Below are positions 22,983 through 33,589 of a DNA stretch of 43,003 nucleotides, piece after piece. The notes beneath the pieces are model-generated. The model did no database searches and was not told the origin of the DNA. It was given only the letters and a program-made list of their open reading frames with translations. The stretch covers positions 93,580 through 136,582 of the forward strand of contig MU619315.1 in assembly GCA_025201805.1 (NCBI GenBank), given 5' to 3'. The translations under genes and the position numbers were made by a program. Source of the stretch: Parasitella parasitica (taxonomy: Eukaryota; Mucoromycota; Mucoromycetes; Mucorales; Mucoraceae). The number at the start of each line of letters is the position of its first letter. The stretch's first letter is position 1.

Positions 22983-23979
22983 TTAGTAGTAATTTATTTT
23001 TGGGACCTTTTCATCTAGTGTGTTCTGTTTTGCCCACTCTTCGCCTTCTTTGGTCATCCTTTTACCCAGATACCCAGAAAATCCAACAGTAGCAGTTGTC
23101 ATACCAACCACAACAGCAATTATCATAATATTGCTGTATAGGATGATTTGATCTATTGTCAAGCTGCTTTTAATCATGATGACTTTGGCAACAAATTCAG
23201 CCATTAAAAGAATCCCCCAGGCAGCACAAATAACATGGCAAAATTTACGATAAAATGGACTCCCTTGCCATATCCATTCTGACCTCTCCATTGACTGACT
23301 GTTTCCTTCTTTATCTTCTACTGCACTGGTGGCTGGTCAATTAGCATTTGCTTTGTGAATAAGAAGATTACAGGACGGATAATAAACCATTTCGTGCGAA
23401 GAGGAATAAGAGTAAGCAGAAAGAGCACACTGACTACGGCTGTCACTGTAGAATCACGCAGCAAGGTCAATCGAGCATCACCTTTATGTAAATTAGAAAT
23501 ATTTTCTTTGTGATATACCAATTTGGCTTACCACTTATAGCTGATAATATTGCTGATATAATAAAGCCTGCAACAAAAATACAGCCTAATATATCGACAC
23601 GGCGTTTTTTCCAGAATACAAAAAATACATGTAGTAAAGGTGGTACACCAGATATAATTAAAGCTACAAGAGGGCTAAGCCATATTTTCAACAAATAATA
23701 AAGTGCTAATGGGATGCCAACATTAATGAAAAGCATGACCACAATTGGTCGCAGATAAGACCAATATAGTTTTATGATTTGCATTGAAGTTGGTTTCTGT
23801 TCTTCTTCCTGTTTTTGTGTATCATTGTTATTCTCGATACCCACTTCCTCGTCAACTGAAATCAATGAGGATGCACCAGATTTTGAATGCTGCTCTTGTT
23901 GGCGAATATGTTCATGATTTGAGTTACTCAGGTATTCTTTGGGGTCACTTTTTTTGGGACATTGTTGCATTTTGTACAT
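22983..23979 (-). CDS. VC0807-domain integral membrane protein with a frame break
   Basis: Exon 1 is 23979-23532 and exon 2 starts at 23481 (intron 23533-23480 reading down; joined codon gives ...AISGDARL). The hydrophilic N-terminus (about 75 aa) is followed by about six membrane segments. Sequences such as PIVVMLFINVGIPLALYYLL, KRRVDILGCIFVAGFIISA, DSTVTAVVSVLFLLTLIP, FIAKVIMI-like AEFVAKVIMI and LTIDQIILYSNI match fungal VC0807-family proteins. After QMLIDQPPV the frame stops at TAG, while the continuing family sequence (VEDKEGNSQSMERSEWIW) lies in another frame. The shift falls at about 23322-23332. No intron fits there. Either a 1-nt sequencing/assembly error or a recent mutation. Function of the family unknown. 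Confidence 0.8.
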
Positions 23980-24014
23980 TTATTGTTTGATTTACAGAGG
24001 TTATTCTTTACTGT

Positions 24015-24361
24015 TTAAGCTAAAGCGTCTATATATACGTTTTTTAAACTTGATGTGTGTGACAAAATCATAGCTAAGCACTCATACCATTTGCTAAGCA
24101 GATCGACAAATTTGTCTAGTTTAAGTCTCGATATCGCCAGTTTATATGTACAGTGACGCAGATCTACAAACAAAATGGCTGAATCAAACATAATTTCTGT
24201 TGACTTTGATAATTTTATAATTGCAATGTGGGTGTCTTGGTCGAGATCCTGGTTCAACATTTTTATTTGGCGCATATGATCATTTACAATACAAAACAAA
24301 AAGTAACACGATCATATGGACGATGTTGTATTTTAACCGCTGCATCAAAGAAAAAAGTCAT
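24015..24361 (-). pseudogene. Unknown small gene with an apparent 5-bp duplication
   Basis: From an ATG at 24361 a frame reads MTFFFDAAVKIQHRPYDRVT and stops at TAA. From 24299 another frame runs 94 codons with coding character (NQDLDQDTHIAIIKLSKST, CTYKLAISRLKLDKFVDLLS) to a stop at 24015. At the junction the transcript strand reads TTTTTGTTTTG; one TTTTG unit is enough to put the two pieces out of register. The 3' end is only 35 nt from the start codon of the VC0807 gene, unusually tight for separate eukaryotic genes. Family not recognised. Could be a pseudogene or a real gene with an error. Confidence 0.35.
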
Positions 24362-25681
24362 TTTTTGTTTTGATTTGGAATGCTAATCGACTAACACATC
24401 TCGCTATCTGGGTCAGTGCTTTATTTCTCTTACATTCGAAAAAGAACTACGCTTCATATTGAAATGACATGGTTAAGTACAAAGCTTAAAATGAACGGCT
24501 TCTTTACACAGATATATTTGTATTGTTGGCATAATATCGATTCATCAATTTTTTGGTAAACATATTCTGTTATAACGTTTTATTTCACCACGGATCATAA
24601 ATTTATATTCCCCTCATTCCGCAGCAATTTCTGATTACAAAGAGGATCAACCAACAATGAAAGACCTTTGGAGAAAGGTGGTTTATCATGGCAAGAAAAA
24701 AATTGGTATCTACGGTATGTTGAAGAGCAAAAGTTCGATTTTATTCATTGCTACTATTTCAATCAGAAAGAAATTACTTTTGCAGTTAAGTCTTGATATA
24801 TGCTTCACCCAGTGGGAATATATATCATTTAGCCCTGATTATAAAGATATCAAACAAGTATAAAACGTGGCTTTAGTTGATTTTTTTGCGACTGTAGAGG
24901 CGCTTTGTATTTTATCAATAAAATTAAATGTTTTTTGTAGTCAATTGTTGAAGTATTGGCATTACGGTGTAGTAATACAGTATCTATCAAAATGGACCAG
25001 TGTATTAGTAGTTAACTCTAATCTTATTTTCGATTCACATTTGTGTCAAGACAATTAAACATCAAATTATTAAATTGGATTTTTACACATCAACCTAGCA
25101 TAGAAAACAAAAATTCGCAGATTTACCTGAGATCAGAAAGAATAGTAGCAGTTACTAAATTCTACTGATGTATTTTATAGAAATCTTTACCTTAACATCT
25201 GTAATAAAATAAGTATGTTATCACCAAAGCTAGCTTGTCTACTATTGCAAGAAGTCAATGTACCACAATCATCATCACATCACCCTTAAAATAGCTCCTT
25301 TCTCTACGCTTACAACATAGCAAAAAGGCACGGTTGTAAAAAATATATTTTTCAAGTTGTGATGATATTGCTCCGTGGAAGAGGGTTTAATTGTATGTAT
25401 GTTCGAACCCTACTATACCACCTTTTTACAATGCAATAATGAATGAATATGAACCAACAAAGCAGTTCTTTGTAAACTATTTGTGTGTAATATAACTAGA
25501 AAGAATCCCCAAGAACATATTACATACAATATAACAACGTATGTATGTATTACAAGTTTTTAAGAATAGGAGAAAGTATTGACGATATGAGCCAATCATT
25601 TCAAGATGGATTAATGCAAATGTATATAAAGAACTGCATAATTTACAGTAAACTGGGCAGTACTCGAAGCCATTTATTATA
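24362..25681. other. Intergenic stretch with one exon-like piece and a tRNA-like element
   Basis: An exon-like piece on the + strand (about 24625-24717) is bounded by CCGCAG and a GTATGT donor. Spliced to the acceptor TTTTGCAG at 24778-24785, it would end in KIGIYGVKS and a stop. I found no matching upstream exon, so I do not call it a gene. A Pol III promoter-like element lies at 25368-25427. The remainder is AT-rich without frames. Confidence 0.45.
25368..25427 (+). ncRNA. tRNA-like element (A box, B box, T5), probably a remnant
   Basis: TTGCTCCGTGG (25368-25378) matches the tRNA A box TAGCTCAGTGG at 9 of 11 positions. TGTTCGAACCC (25400-25410) differs from the B box GGTTCGANNCC by one base. 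TTTTT follows at 25423-25427. The A-to-B spacing (32 nt start to start) is about 12 nt too short for a complete tRNA, and a 7-bp acceptor stem does not form. It may be a tRNA pseudogene or a SINE head. Confidence 0.3.
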
Positions 25682-26734
25682 ATGGAATTTTCAAGCAATC
25701 AAATTACATGTTCTGAATACAAAGTTGTTTTTGAATGGAAGAGTGGCCGTCGTTTAGCGGCACAAGATGATGTTGCATATATCTTGCCAAGTGATCAGAA
25801 GGAGGTTATCAGATTGAAACTAAATCATAAGCTTTGGAAGTAAGTTGGTTATGGAGTTTATTCGACATCATGTTGATTAACAAAATAATGGCCCTCAGAG
25901 GCATTCTTGGGGGGTAAGATACAAGCTACCGCGAAAAATGCCGTATACATTTGTTGATCAATCCACAAATAGATTATTCAAATCTCCCCTTCATGAAAAA
26001 TTAACTGAAGGCATAAGAGTTCTTGATGTCGGGTGTGGCCCTGGTTGGTGGACTTTAGACATGGCTCGATTATACCCTAATTCCGAATTTGTTGGCATTG
26101 ATATGGCTGATGTGTTTATTATTGAGGACATCCCTTCCAATGTCAAATTTCAGATCCTCAATGCTGGAACTGGACTTGACTACTTTCGAGATGAATCATT
26201 TGATTTTGTGTTTCAACGCTTTTTGGTGATGGCATTACCAACAGAGCAGTATATACGTTCAGTGGAAGAAATGAAACGACTTCTCAAACCAGGAGGAGCT
26301 ATTGAAATCCTTGAATTAGTGAACGAATACACAAATGCTGGACCTGCTTTCAAAAAGATTAATAATTGGAGTAAGTCTTTGATTACCTGCCATTTTGTAT
26401 ACAAATTTAACTACTGGCTCTAGTCAATGAGGCTCTGGCTGCTCGTAATATGGATTCATATGTTGCTGATAAAATTTCTACCTATCTTGCTAACACTGGT
26501 TACCAGGATATTAAGGATATCGGTTATCATGTACCTATTGGGGCCTGGGGTGGAGATCCTGGAGAATTGTTTTTAGATATTCAGCGATTAGCTCTACCCG
26601 CTGTCAAAGTAATGATTACTGAATTAGTGTCTGTTAGTCCTCAAGAATATGATGACAATATGGAAGAGGCCTTTAAAGAAGTAAATCAATATACGATTTC
26701 TACTCGATTTAGACTTGTATATGCCAGAAAATAA
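25682..26734 (+). CDS. Class I SAM-dependent methyltransferase (LaeA-like), 312 aa
   Basis: Exons 25682-25839, 25901-26370 and 26424-26734 sum to 939 nt. The acceptor after CAGAG at 25900 is required: the CAG two bases earlier gives a stop. Motif I is VLDVGCGPGWWTLDMA (about residue 93), followed by an acidic loop ending VGIDMAD, motif IV-like FDFVFQRFLVMA and LLKPGGAIEILEL. This is the methyltransf_25-type fold of fungal LaeA-like proteins, several of which affect secondary metabolism and development. Substrate cannot be told from sequence. No signal peptide or membrane segment. Confidence 0.88.
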
Positions 26735-26976
26735 ATTAACTTGCATCAATCGCTTGGCTTTTGATGGATTTGCAATTTGCAGTATTTTGATTTAATAGCA
26801 TCTCATTAAATAGTCTATTAAATGTTCTCCATGTCTGTAGCTGCAGGGCAAGAGGGTGCCCAATTGAATCCACCATTATCAGCGTCGTGACCATTGCCAG
26901 CAGTTTTCACCAAAATATTGAAAATATTCAAGCACCCCCGACGCTCTGACAAGGGGGTTTCTTTTACCTAAACACC
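26735..26976. other. Short intergenic region before bL34m
   Basis: Promoter and leader of the bL34m gene. Contains AGCACCCCC and AGGGGGTTT near 26930-26960, which can pair weakly. No gene. Confidence 0.4.
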
Positions 26977-27348
26977 ATGTTGTTTCAACAATTATTGTCT
27001 ACGACATCTGCTCGATTCAGTTCTTCTTTTAATACTGTGGTTGCACGCCCATCTATGCTTGGTCAAAGCAGCATTTTGTCCGCTAGGTAAGTGACAAATT
27101 TTCACAATGTCAAATGTCAAATGTCAGAAGCTTAATATACCTACAGTTTGGGTGCCTTCCGCACGCCAGCCATCTTTAACACCTTGGGAGCAACACAGAT
27201 GCGTTTTGTTACATACGGAAACACTTACCAGCCCTCTCAGCTTGTTCGCAAAAGAAGACACGGATTTTTAGCTCGCTTAGCTACAAAAAATGGCCGTCGT
27301 GTCATTATCCGACGCCGTATAAAGGGAAGAAAGTTCTTGTCCCATTAG
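26977..27348 (+). CDS. MRPL34: Mitochondrial large-subunit ribosomal protein bL34m, 103 aa
   Basis: Exons 26977-27086 and 27147-27348 sum to 312 nt. The C-terminal 44 residues carry the L34 signature: [20 protein letters not shown], then [19 protein letters not shown]. This small basic protein sits in the large ribosomal subunit. The N-terminus ([20 protein letters not shown]) is Ser/Arg-rich without acidic residues, as expected for a mitochondrial presequence. The intron holds an AAATGTC repeat. The stop is only 41 nt from the stop codon of the convergent DusA gene, so the 3' untranslated regions must overlap. Confidence 0.95.
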
Positions 27349-27389
27349 ATTATATTTACATATATCACACACACTTGTACATTAAAGTT

Positions 27390-28616
27390 TTATATGGAAG
27401 CAACACTTTTATTCAATGCATTGGTCACCAGTGTCAAAAATTGGTTTGATGGAGTGTCAGATTTCAGCGTATTTTGGATCTCTCGACGGAATATTCGACC
27501 TTGTCTCCCCTTGTAAAGAGCCATGAGAGGCCGAACCATCAATGTCAACGGTGGAAATCCGTAATTGTCCTTATCTATCCGTGTTGAATACAGCCTGTCA
27601 GCATAATCTACAAAGACTATAAGTTCATTGATGCCACATCCTTAATGCATAGTCTATGTACCCAAGTAGTCTGATGTAATTTGCTCAATTGTCTTTATGT
27701 TTTGCAGGTTGTAGATGTATTTATCAATTTCTTGAAGAAATGTAGGGTCGTCCATCACTAGTTTATCACAATGAATTTGACGAAAAATAAGCAATTCGTC
27801 CACACATACCCTTTCTTCCAATCATGCATCCGTCAACTTTTTCTAGCATTAATTTTATGTGTTCAACGGTGGTGAATCCGCCATTGATGGTCATTTTTAA
27901 ATCAGGAAATGCTGCGCTCAGATCAAACACTCGATTGTAATTGAGTGGGGGTATGCTTCGATTCTGCTTTGGCGATAACCCCTTCAAAATGCATTTTCTA
28001 GCATGGACAACTAAATGCGGTGGTGGTTTTGTAGTTCTTTGCAAAAGCGTTTCTACGTAGTTGTGTAAGAATGGAAAATCGTCCTGGTGGTCGATGCCTA
28101 TCCTGCATTTTACTGTAACTGGCATAGTGATATGCCGCTTTTCCATCTCTGTTAGCATGTCAGCGACTAACTGTGGATATTTCATTAGCACTGCTCCAAA
28201 TCTACCATGCTGCACATTGGGGCTAGGACACCCATTATTAATGTTAACTTGTGCGTAACCTTGATCTTGTAATATTCTTGCTGCCGTTGCCATAGAATCC
28301 ACATCTGAACCGCCTAATTGCACTGTAACATTAGGCCTTGGTTTTCCAACAAATCGATGTAAATGGCTGGCGTGATTGATGATTGCATTGCTATGGTGCA
28401 TCTCAGTATAGTATTCAAACCGATCTTGACCACTGATAATATATAATAGCTCGAGAAATTGCTATGTTACATTGACATTAGATGTAAGCTATGGCAATTA
28501 GACAGGGATCTACATACAGGGGTAGTTATATCAACCATAGGAGCAACACTGATAGGTCGCTCCAGTCTTGTTGTATGTAAGTTTCGACATGCTATGCGGA
28601 ATGTCTTGCCAAACAT
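27390..28616 (-). CDS. dusA: DusA-type tRNA-dihydrouridine synthase, 354 aa
   Basis: Exons in transcript order: 28616-28518, 28461-27810, 27757-27662, 27607-27390; total 1065 nt. FMN-dependent enzymes of this family reduce uridines in the tRNA D-loop. Visible motifs: SVAPMVDITTP, YYTEMHH, VQLGGSD, NINNGCPSPNVQHGRFGAVL with the catalytic Cys at about 111, VTVKCRIGID, HARKCILKGLSPKQNRSIPP and MTINGGF. The HARK-x-GLSPKxNR block is typical of bacterial DusA rather than eukaryotic Dus1-4. The N-terminus (FGKTFRIACRNLHTTRLERP) is basic and lacks acidic residues before position 18, so mitochondrial import is plausible. Length is close to bacterial DusA (about 330-345). Confidence 0.92.
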
Positions 28617-29091
28617 CTTACTTGAAAGACAAGGGGTAGAAAGAGACGAACCATAGCAGTCAAATATTCCATTAGAGCTGAGTCAAAATGGAGGTTGTTA
28701 GCAGGTCAGTATTTACCTGACAGATCACGAATAGAGGGTTAGAAGTGAAAGCTACAGTAGGTATAATTGTGTACATATCGAAAGTACCACTAGAGTTTAC
28801 TAGAATAGACTAGCAAGCAACAACGGATGGTGTGTAATGTGAAAATTTACTGATGTGGCTGCTCAAGAAGATAGTGACAGAAATGTCTTTCTTAGGTACC
28901 TATATCCATACAACCAGATTGCCGACAAGTGTGTTTACAATGTTTGCTGATTAGATATTTTTTAAAGATATTGACCAAAACGTGTTCAATGTAGCAGATA
29001 GTCAAATATTGTCAAAATGTGCTACAATTTATTAAGACGAATTTTAAAAGTGTTAAATGGTTGTCCATGAAATCAACACTCAAGCTATTGC
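28617..29091. other. Intergenic: DusA promoter and methyltransferase 3' flank
   Basis: AT-rich, both neighbours on the minus strand. No gene or clear signal seen. Confidence 0.5.
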
Positions 29092-30276
29092 CTAATTTTT
29101 CTTGGAGGCAATGATGTTTAACCCAAGATGGTTTAATTTAGATTCTTGCAAGGCTTTTTGTTCTTGCTTCATTACTTCACGAAGAACTGCTTGGCAAATC
29201 TCGTCCGTTTTCAAGCTAATACACAGAGGATTGTTAGTTTGATTTAGGAACAAGATAGTACAACCTACCCAAGCATCACAAAGAAATGATAAAAGAAGGG
29301 GACATTATTCATTTGGACATTTTCTTCACCAAATTGGGCATTAATGGCAGTGCAAATGGAATTAGAATTGGCAATCTTGTCAGGATCTTCCCTGTCCAGC
29401 TTTTTCTGCTCAATGCTAGATAATTGATGATTATGATTACGATGGTGATGCTGGTGGTGGCCGTGAACATGTTGATGGTGATTCTCCTGTTCAGATCCCT
29501 GGCTATGAGAATGAGGATTAAACCATCTTTGAGATACAGGGAGATTCGAGTCAAGAATTTTTTCAAAAATTGGTTTTTGGGTGGGGCCGGCTCTTTCGAG
29601 TCTTTCTTCTATGGATATAAAGTGGCCAGAACTACGTACGAGATCAAGACGATCCAAAAACCAGGAAATATCACTATCATTGATTGATGCAAATTGGATT
29701 TCTTCTGCAATCAAGATACCAGAATCAGAGAGCAAATCATAAGCATTTTTCAAGGCCTGCATATCAGCTTAATTTTCAAGATTATAACATATACTCAGAA
29801 TGAGATACGCACCTGATCGACAGGATTACAGTGATGAAGTGATTTGCTGAACAGAATAACATCGAACTTTTGCTCAGGCTTAAAAGTAAAGATGTCCTCC
29901 TTCATAAAATGAACATCTAAGCCGGTAGATTTCCTCAAAGCCTGCTCAATGTCATCAGAGGGATCAATAGCAGTAATGTCAATCTTATCATGAAGGGCAT
30001 CTTTCATTATCAGCGAAAAATCTCCAGGTCTGTAAAAATAATTACAAAAAAGAGCCTTTTCATGATTATACAGTGAGAGACCTACCCACAACCTACTTCT
30101 AGGAGTTTAACGATTTTCTCTGGGGATTTCGAATAAAACTTTTCATGCAAAAGGTCCTATGTCAATAGTTTTTTTTTTCAGCAGCTGCAATTTTAAATCA
30201 GAAAAAATCTTCAAACCTTCAAGTATTTTGTAAAGGGTTCATTCAAGATGAATTTGATTTTTTCAACGTTGGTCAT
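29092..30276 (-). CDS. SAM-dependent methyltransferase with a His-rich insert, 319 aa
   Basis: Exons in transcript order: 30276-30217, 30156-30086, 30029-29813, 29756-29269, 29215-29092; total 960 nt. Motif I is KLLEVGCGPGDFSL (about 36-49), motif II ends ITAIDPSDD, and FDVILFSKSLHHCNPVDQ is the motif IV region. After the core, residues about 198-227 hold an insert with 11 His in 19 residues, which could bind metal. The first intron starts GTTTGA, a poor donor, though phase and acceptor fit. Methyltransferase type 11/12-like; substrate unknown. Divergent from a possible broken gene that begins 41 nt away. Confidence 0.85.
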
Positions 30277-30317
30277 TTCTTGAGTTTTCAGAAAAGAAGA
30301 TGATAGAGAACCCCTAC

Positions 30318-30626
30318 GATGTTATTTATGCTTTATTTAATTGCCCAATCTGCATTACTCAGCAAGGGTGCGCCACGAGAACTTGCATTATTGGCTGAAT
30401 ACCATTACCAAGATGAAGAGGCCTTTTGCTTTATATTTTTGAAGAAAACAAGCACGGAATAGATAGCGAACATGGCCATCAACGTATTCGATGTACATTT
30501 TACAGCAAAAATGAGTTATTATTGACCATTTACTATGATTTCTTGGCTGCTGTGAATCAATATTTTCGGCGATCTGTCCTTTTGAAATTTTTCCACAAAG
30601 CCAGGAAGTCAAATGGTATGCTCTAG
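30318..30626 (+). pseudogene. Possible broken gene, unassigned
   Basis: An ATG at 30318 opens a frame with coding character (LIAQSALLSKGAPRELALLA) that stops at TAG after 46 codons. A second frame continues from about 30426 to a stop at 30626 (KHGIDSEHGHQRIRCTFYSK, then FLAAVNQYFRRSVLLKFFHK). One net base separates the two frames near a TTTT run around 30424. No family recognised. It begins 41 nt from the divergent methyltransferase start. Confidence 0.35.
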
Positions 30627-32522
30627 ACTGAGAATAAATAACTAGACGTTGATTGGCTATATTTTACACCTCTTTAGCTTCAAAAATTTCTTAGCAAGAT
30701 GAAAGTGAATCTGCAGAAAAGTATCTAAAGATGTTAGAGATACATTAAGTAAAGACCAAATTAAAAAACTCTACTTTATGCTTCTACTTTGAGTTTCCAG
30801 CCATACATAAGGCGACTAATATTTGCGACGTTCCGGCCTTCGATACATTACAAAACATGTGACTAACTTATTATTTCAAGCCCTTCTCAAGAGGCGAGAG
30901 TAAACTGTCATTTGCAGCTTCTAAAAAAAGTTCAAATGAAAGATAAAGGTCATGGTGGTTGTGGTAATATATATTAGGGTTTCTAGTAACAAACCTTTAT
31001 ATCTGACAAAAGCGAAGAAGTTTCTGAGAGAAGAGAAATATCCCTAAAAAGATTCAAGTAGAGAAAAAAGTAATTGCTTTAATTTGTTTCATTCGTAATG
31101 AAAACATCAAGAAAATGTGTTGTGAAATAAGCTATATACATCATATTTTTAAGTTCAAGGTAGTCTTTGAAAAAGTTTACGCTTGCCTATTGACAAACAT
31201 CTGTGATTCTGGGTGTAAGTATTTATTGACTTCGGATCAAAAACCTTTAATTGCATCCAGGAACGAAGAGCAAGGTTGAAGATAAAGACATTCATTTCCT
31301 TGGGATTTCATTAATCTCTATAAAGATATTTTTTTTTATGAGTGGGTGTATTATCCTGGTGGCAGACTGTTACCTTTTCTCTGGTAATTTCTTATACTTT
31401 TAGTTGATCTGGCGTCTTCTAGTGTAGAAGGTCTTGTCAGGCAAGTACCAAGCTGGGTTTTCTATATCCAGTTCCACAATATAACAGCTAGTCAAGCCTA
31501 TGTCTTCTTTTCCATAACACTGGAATGGTTCAAAAGTTTGTGTCTTTGTAAAGCCAGCGTAGATTTTAGGCGCTTGTTTTGTTTTGGCCTACGCGAACTT
31601 TAGTGTGCTATTGTCAAAAAAAAAGACAAAAACTGTAAGAAAACAATGCTTAGCGATTTCAGACACAAAAACAAGTAATTCAAAGTAATCTATTGGACTA
31701 TAAGACACCTTTTGATTACATATTTGCATAGCTTAGAGCAAGTTTTTGTACTTTTCAAGTTGACAACAGATGAAGGTAACGACTTTTCTGACTTTTTTTC
31801 GGAAAAGTTTTTTTCAAAATCGGAGCGTGAGATCGTCAGGCCAGGTACAAACATGCAAGTACTACCATTAGAAAGCCAAAAAGCACACCATTTAAATAAA
31901 GTAGTTTGAAATTGTTTTCTCTTGAATTGGGTAATTTGTGGCTTCTCAAAGCTAATGCTTTCTTCAAAATAACACCATTTTTCATTGATAGCGGAGATTA
32001 AACGCGTCCAAAATCAGAAAGAAAACATTCTTTCAAAAACTCCATTTGGATATTTCGAACACTAAATTACTTCTTTGAGGCAAGATATCATTCTTTGATA
32101 CTATGCATACCACGGCTGTCAGTCTATGATAATAGCTGTATTTTTGGGCGCTCTACACGATGATATAATTTCATAATCCCCATATGCTTATGAAAGAAAT
32201 TATGCTGAGAAAACCTCAAAACATATCAAGAGGGAAAAGTCAATATTTTGCTTAATCAGAGCGCATTTTTAGTCTTTCAGATCAAGGAATGGTCTTTTAC
32301 GATCATTTTCCTCCAATATATGCTATAGTAAAAAGTCGCATTTTTGAGGTCTAAATCGAGGATAATGCATAATCGATGATTTTGGATGTGTGGATACAAG
32401 GAAAAAATCGAAAAAATCCGTCATTTTGCATCGAAAAAAAAATTATGCTCAAATTGCACCAAAATCATATATAATATAGTTGTTTACCAATGGATACTAT
32501 TTTTCGTGTTTTCAGGGCACTT

Positions 32523-32547
32523 TTGATTATAAAAATTAATCAAAAAA
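32523..32547. repeat. 9-bp perfect inverted repeat, 7-nt loop
   Basis: TTTTGATTA and TAATCAAAA pair around TAAAAAT. AT-rich, so it could be chance. No neighbouring gene. Confidence 0.5.
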
Positions 32548-33015
32548 ATGGCACACGAAGCTAACGTTTTTGCTTTTAAGCTGTAAAAATATCTTTCTGG
32601 AGATGAATATCACGTCAATATCAATTTTACAGCTCTATAAAGTAGGTATTTTTGATGCCACAAGTATACCTTTCTTCATAGTAAAATGATAAAGCAGGCA
32701 TGGCTCAATGAGTTGGAAGTAGAAGAGAATAATTAATGAATGCAACGTTTTGCTGTAATAGTCTCTTGTTATTTGTGAATAATTCATGAGTTGCTAATTG
32801 CTAGTGACAGAGGATGCTTAATGTTAGTTCAAGAGTTCCTTTTTTTGTGGTTCTAATGCTAAACATGTAAAATAAAAAGTAAAATAGAGGTTAGGTTTGA
32901 AGTTGAGGGTAATCTTACTATCAAAAGTTAAGCTTCATAATAAGTTTCTGGTAGATTTCAGGTTTCAGGCACTGTACTGTAAAGTATCTAACTATACCAA
33001 ACACATTTTTGTAGA

Positions 33016-33048
33016 CCAATCCGTTCGTTATAACGAGTCTTAACTGTA
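33016..33048 (-). mobile_element. Solo terminal repeat of a pogo/Tigger-like DNA transposon
   Basis: On the minus strand the segment begins TA-CAGTTAAGACTCGTTATA and continues ACGAACGGATTGG. A CAGT start, a CTCG-TTATAACG core (perfect palindrome at 33026-33035) and a flanking TA fit the Tc1/mariner-pogo superfamily pattern as I know it. No matching opposite end and no DDE transposase are visible, so only a remnant or a very short derivative remains. Confidence 0.4.
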
Positions 33049-33589
33049 TATTCTTTCCTAAATATTGGATATGCTGACTTTACTCAACAGATGTAACATA
33101 AAATGATAATGCGAAGTAATATTTGTTTAAATATTTGAGTTTATTAGATGTCTATATCTAACAGATATATTTGAAATAACTTATCAATTATGAAATTCAA
33201 ACAATTTTGTGTGGTGGCCCGTTAGGCGATTTTTCAGTTTCAGATATGAAGTACACGTCGTTAGTGTCGATGAGGAACTTTCATTGCATTAAAAAATGTG
33301 ATGATAAAAAACCCGAATAGCCATTCATTCAAAAATAAATTTTGCTCTTGCACAATGGTTGTTTGATTAAAAATAAAATAATCAGGGCATCGCAATTTCT
33401 AAAATAGAAATCCAAAAAATGTTGTTGTCCCTACTTGAAATATTCTTAGGGAGATATTTCTATTCCCTCAGAAACTTCTTAGCTTTTATCAAAAACCCTC
33501 ATATATATTATCACAAGCATCGTAACATTTATTATTTCCTTGAACTTTTTTTTCAGAAACCATAAAACTACTTAAGTCTGTAAATCATG

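Larger units (their letters stand above)
30627..33589. other. AT-rich gene desert
   Basis: No gene or recognisable protein fragment. Contains an inverted repeat at 32523-32547 (TTTTGATTA / TAATCAAAA, 7-nt loop) and a pogo-like terminal repeat at 33016-33048. Probably old repeat DNA. Confidence 0.5.

Noticed and set aside
22983-23291. Separate 102-codon gene
   Set aside because: It is the C-terminal third of the VC0807 membrane protein, separated only by the frame break.
24571-24580. GTTATAACG word as the missing end of the pogo-like element
   Set aside because: Only nine bases match, the rest of the terminal repeat is absent, and it lies 8.4 kb away beyond intact genes.
24657-24863. 68-codon frame as a gene
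   Set aside because: It reads through a likely GTATGT intron. The spliced form ends after a few codons, and no upstream exon or family was found.
25360-25430. Complete tRNA gene
   Set aside because: A and B boxes are too close, no anticodon arm fits between them, and only 3 of 7 acceptor pairs form.
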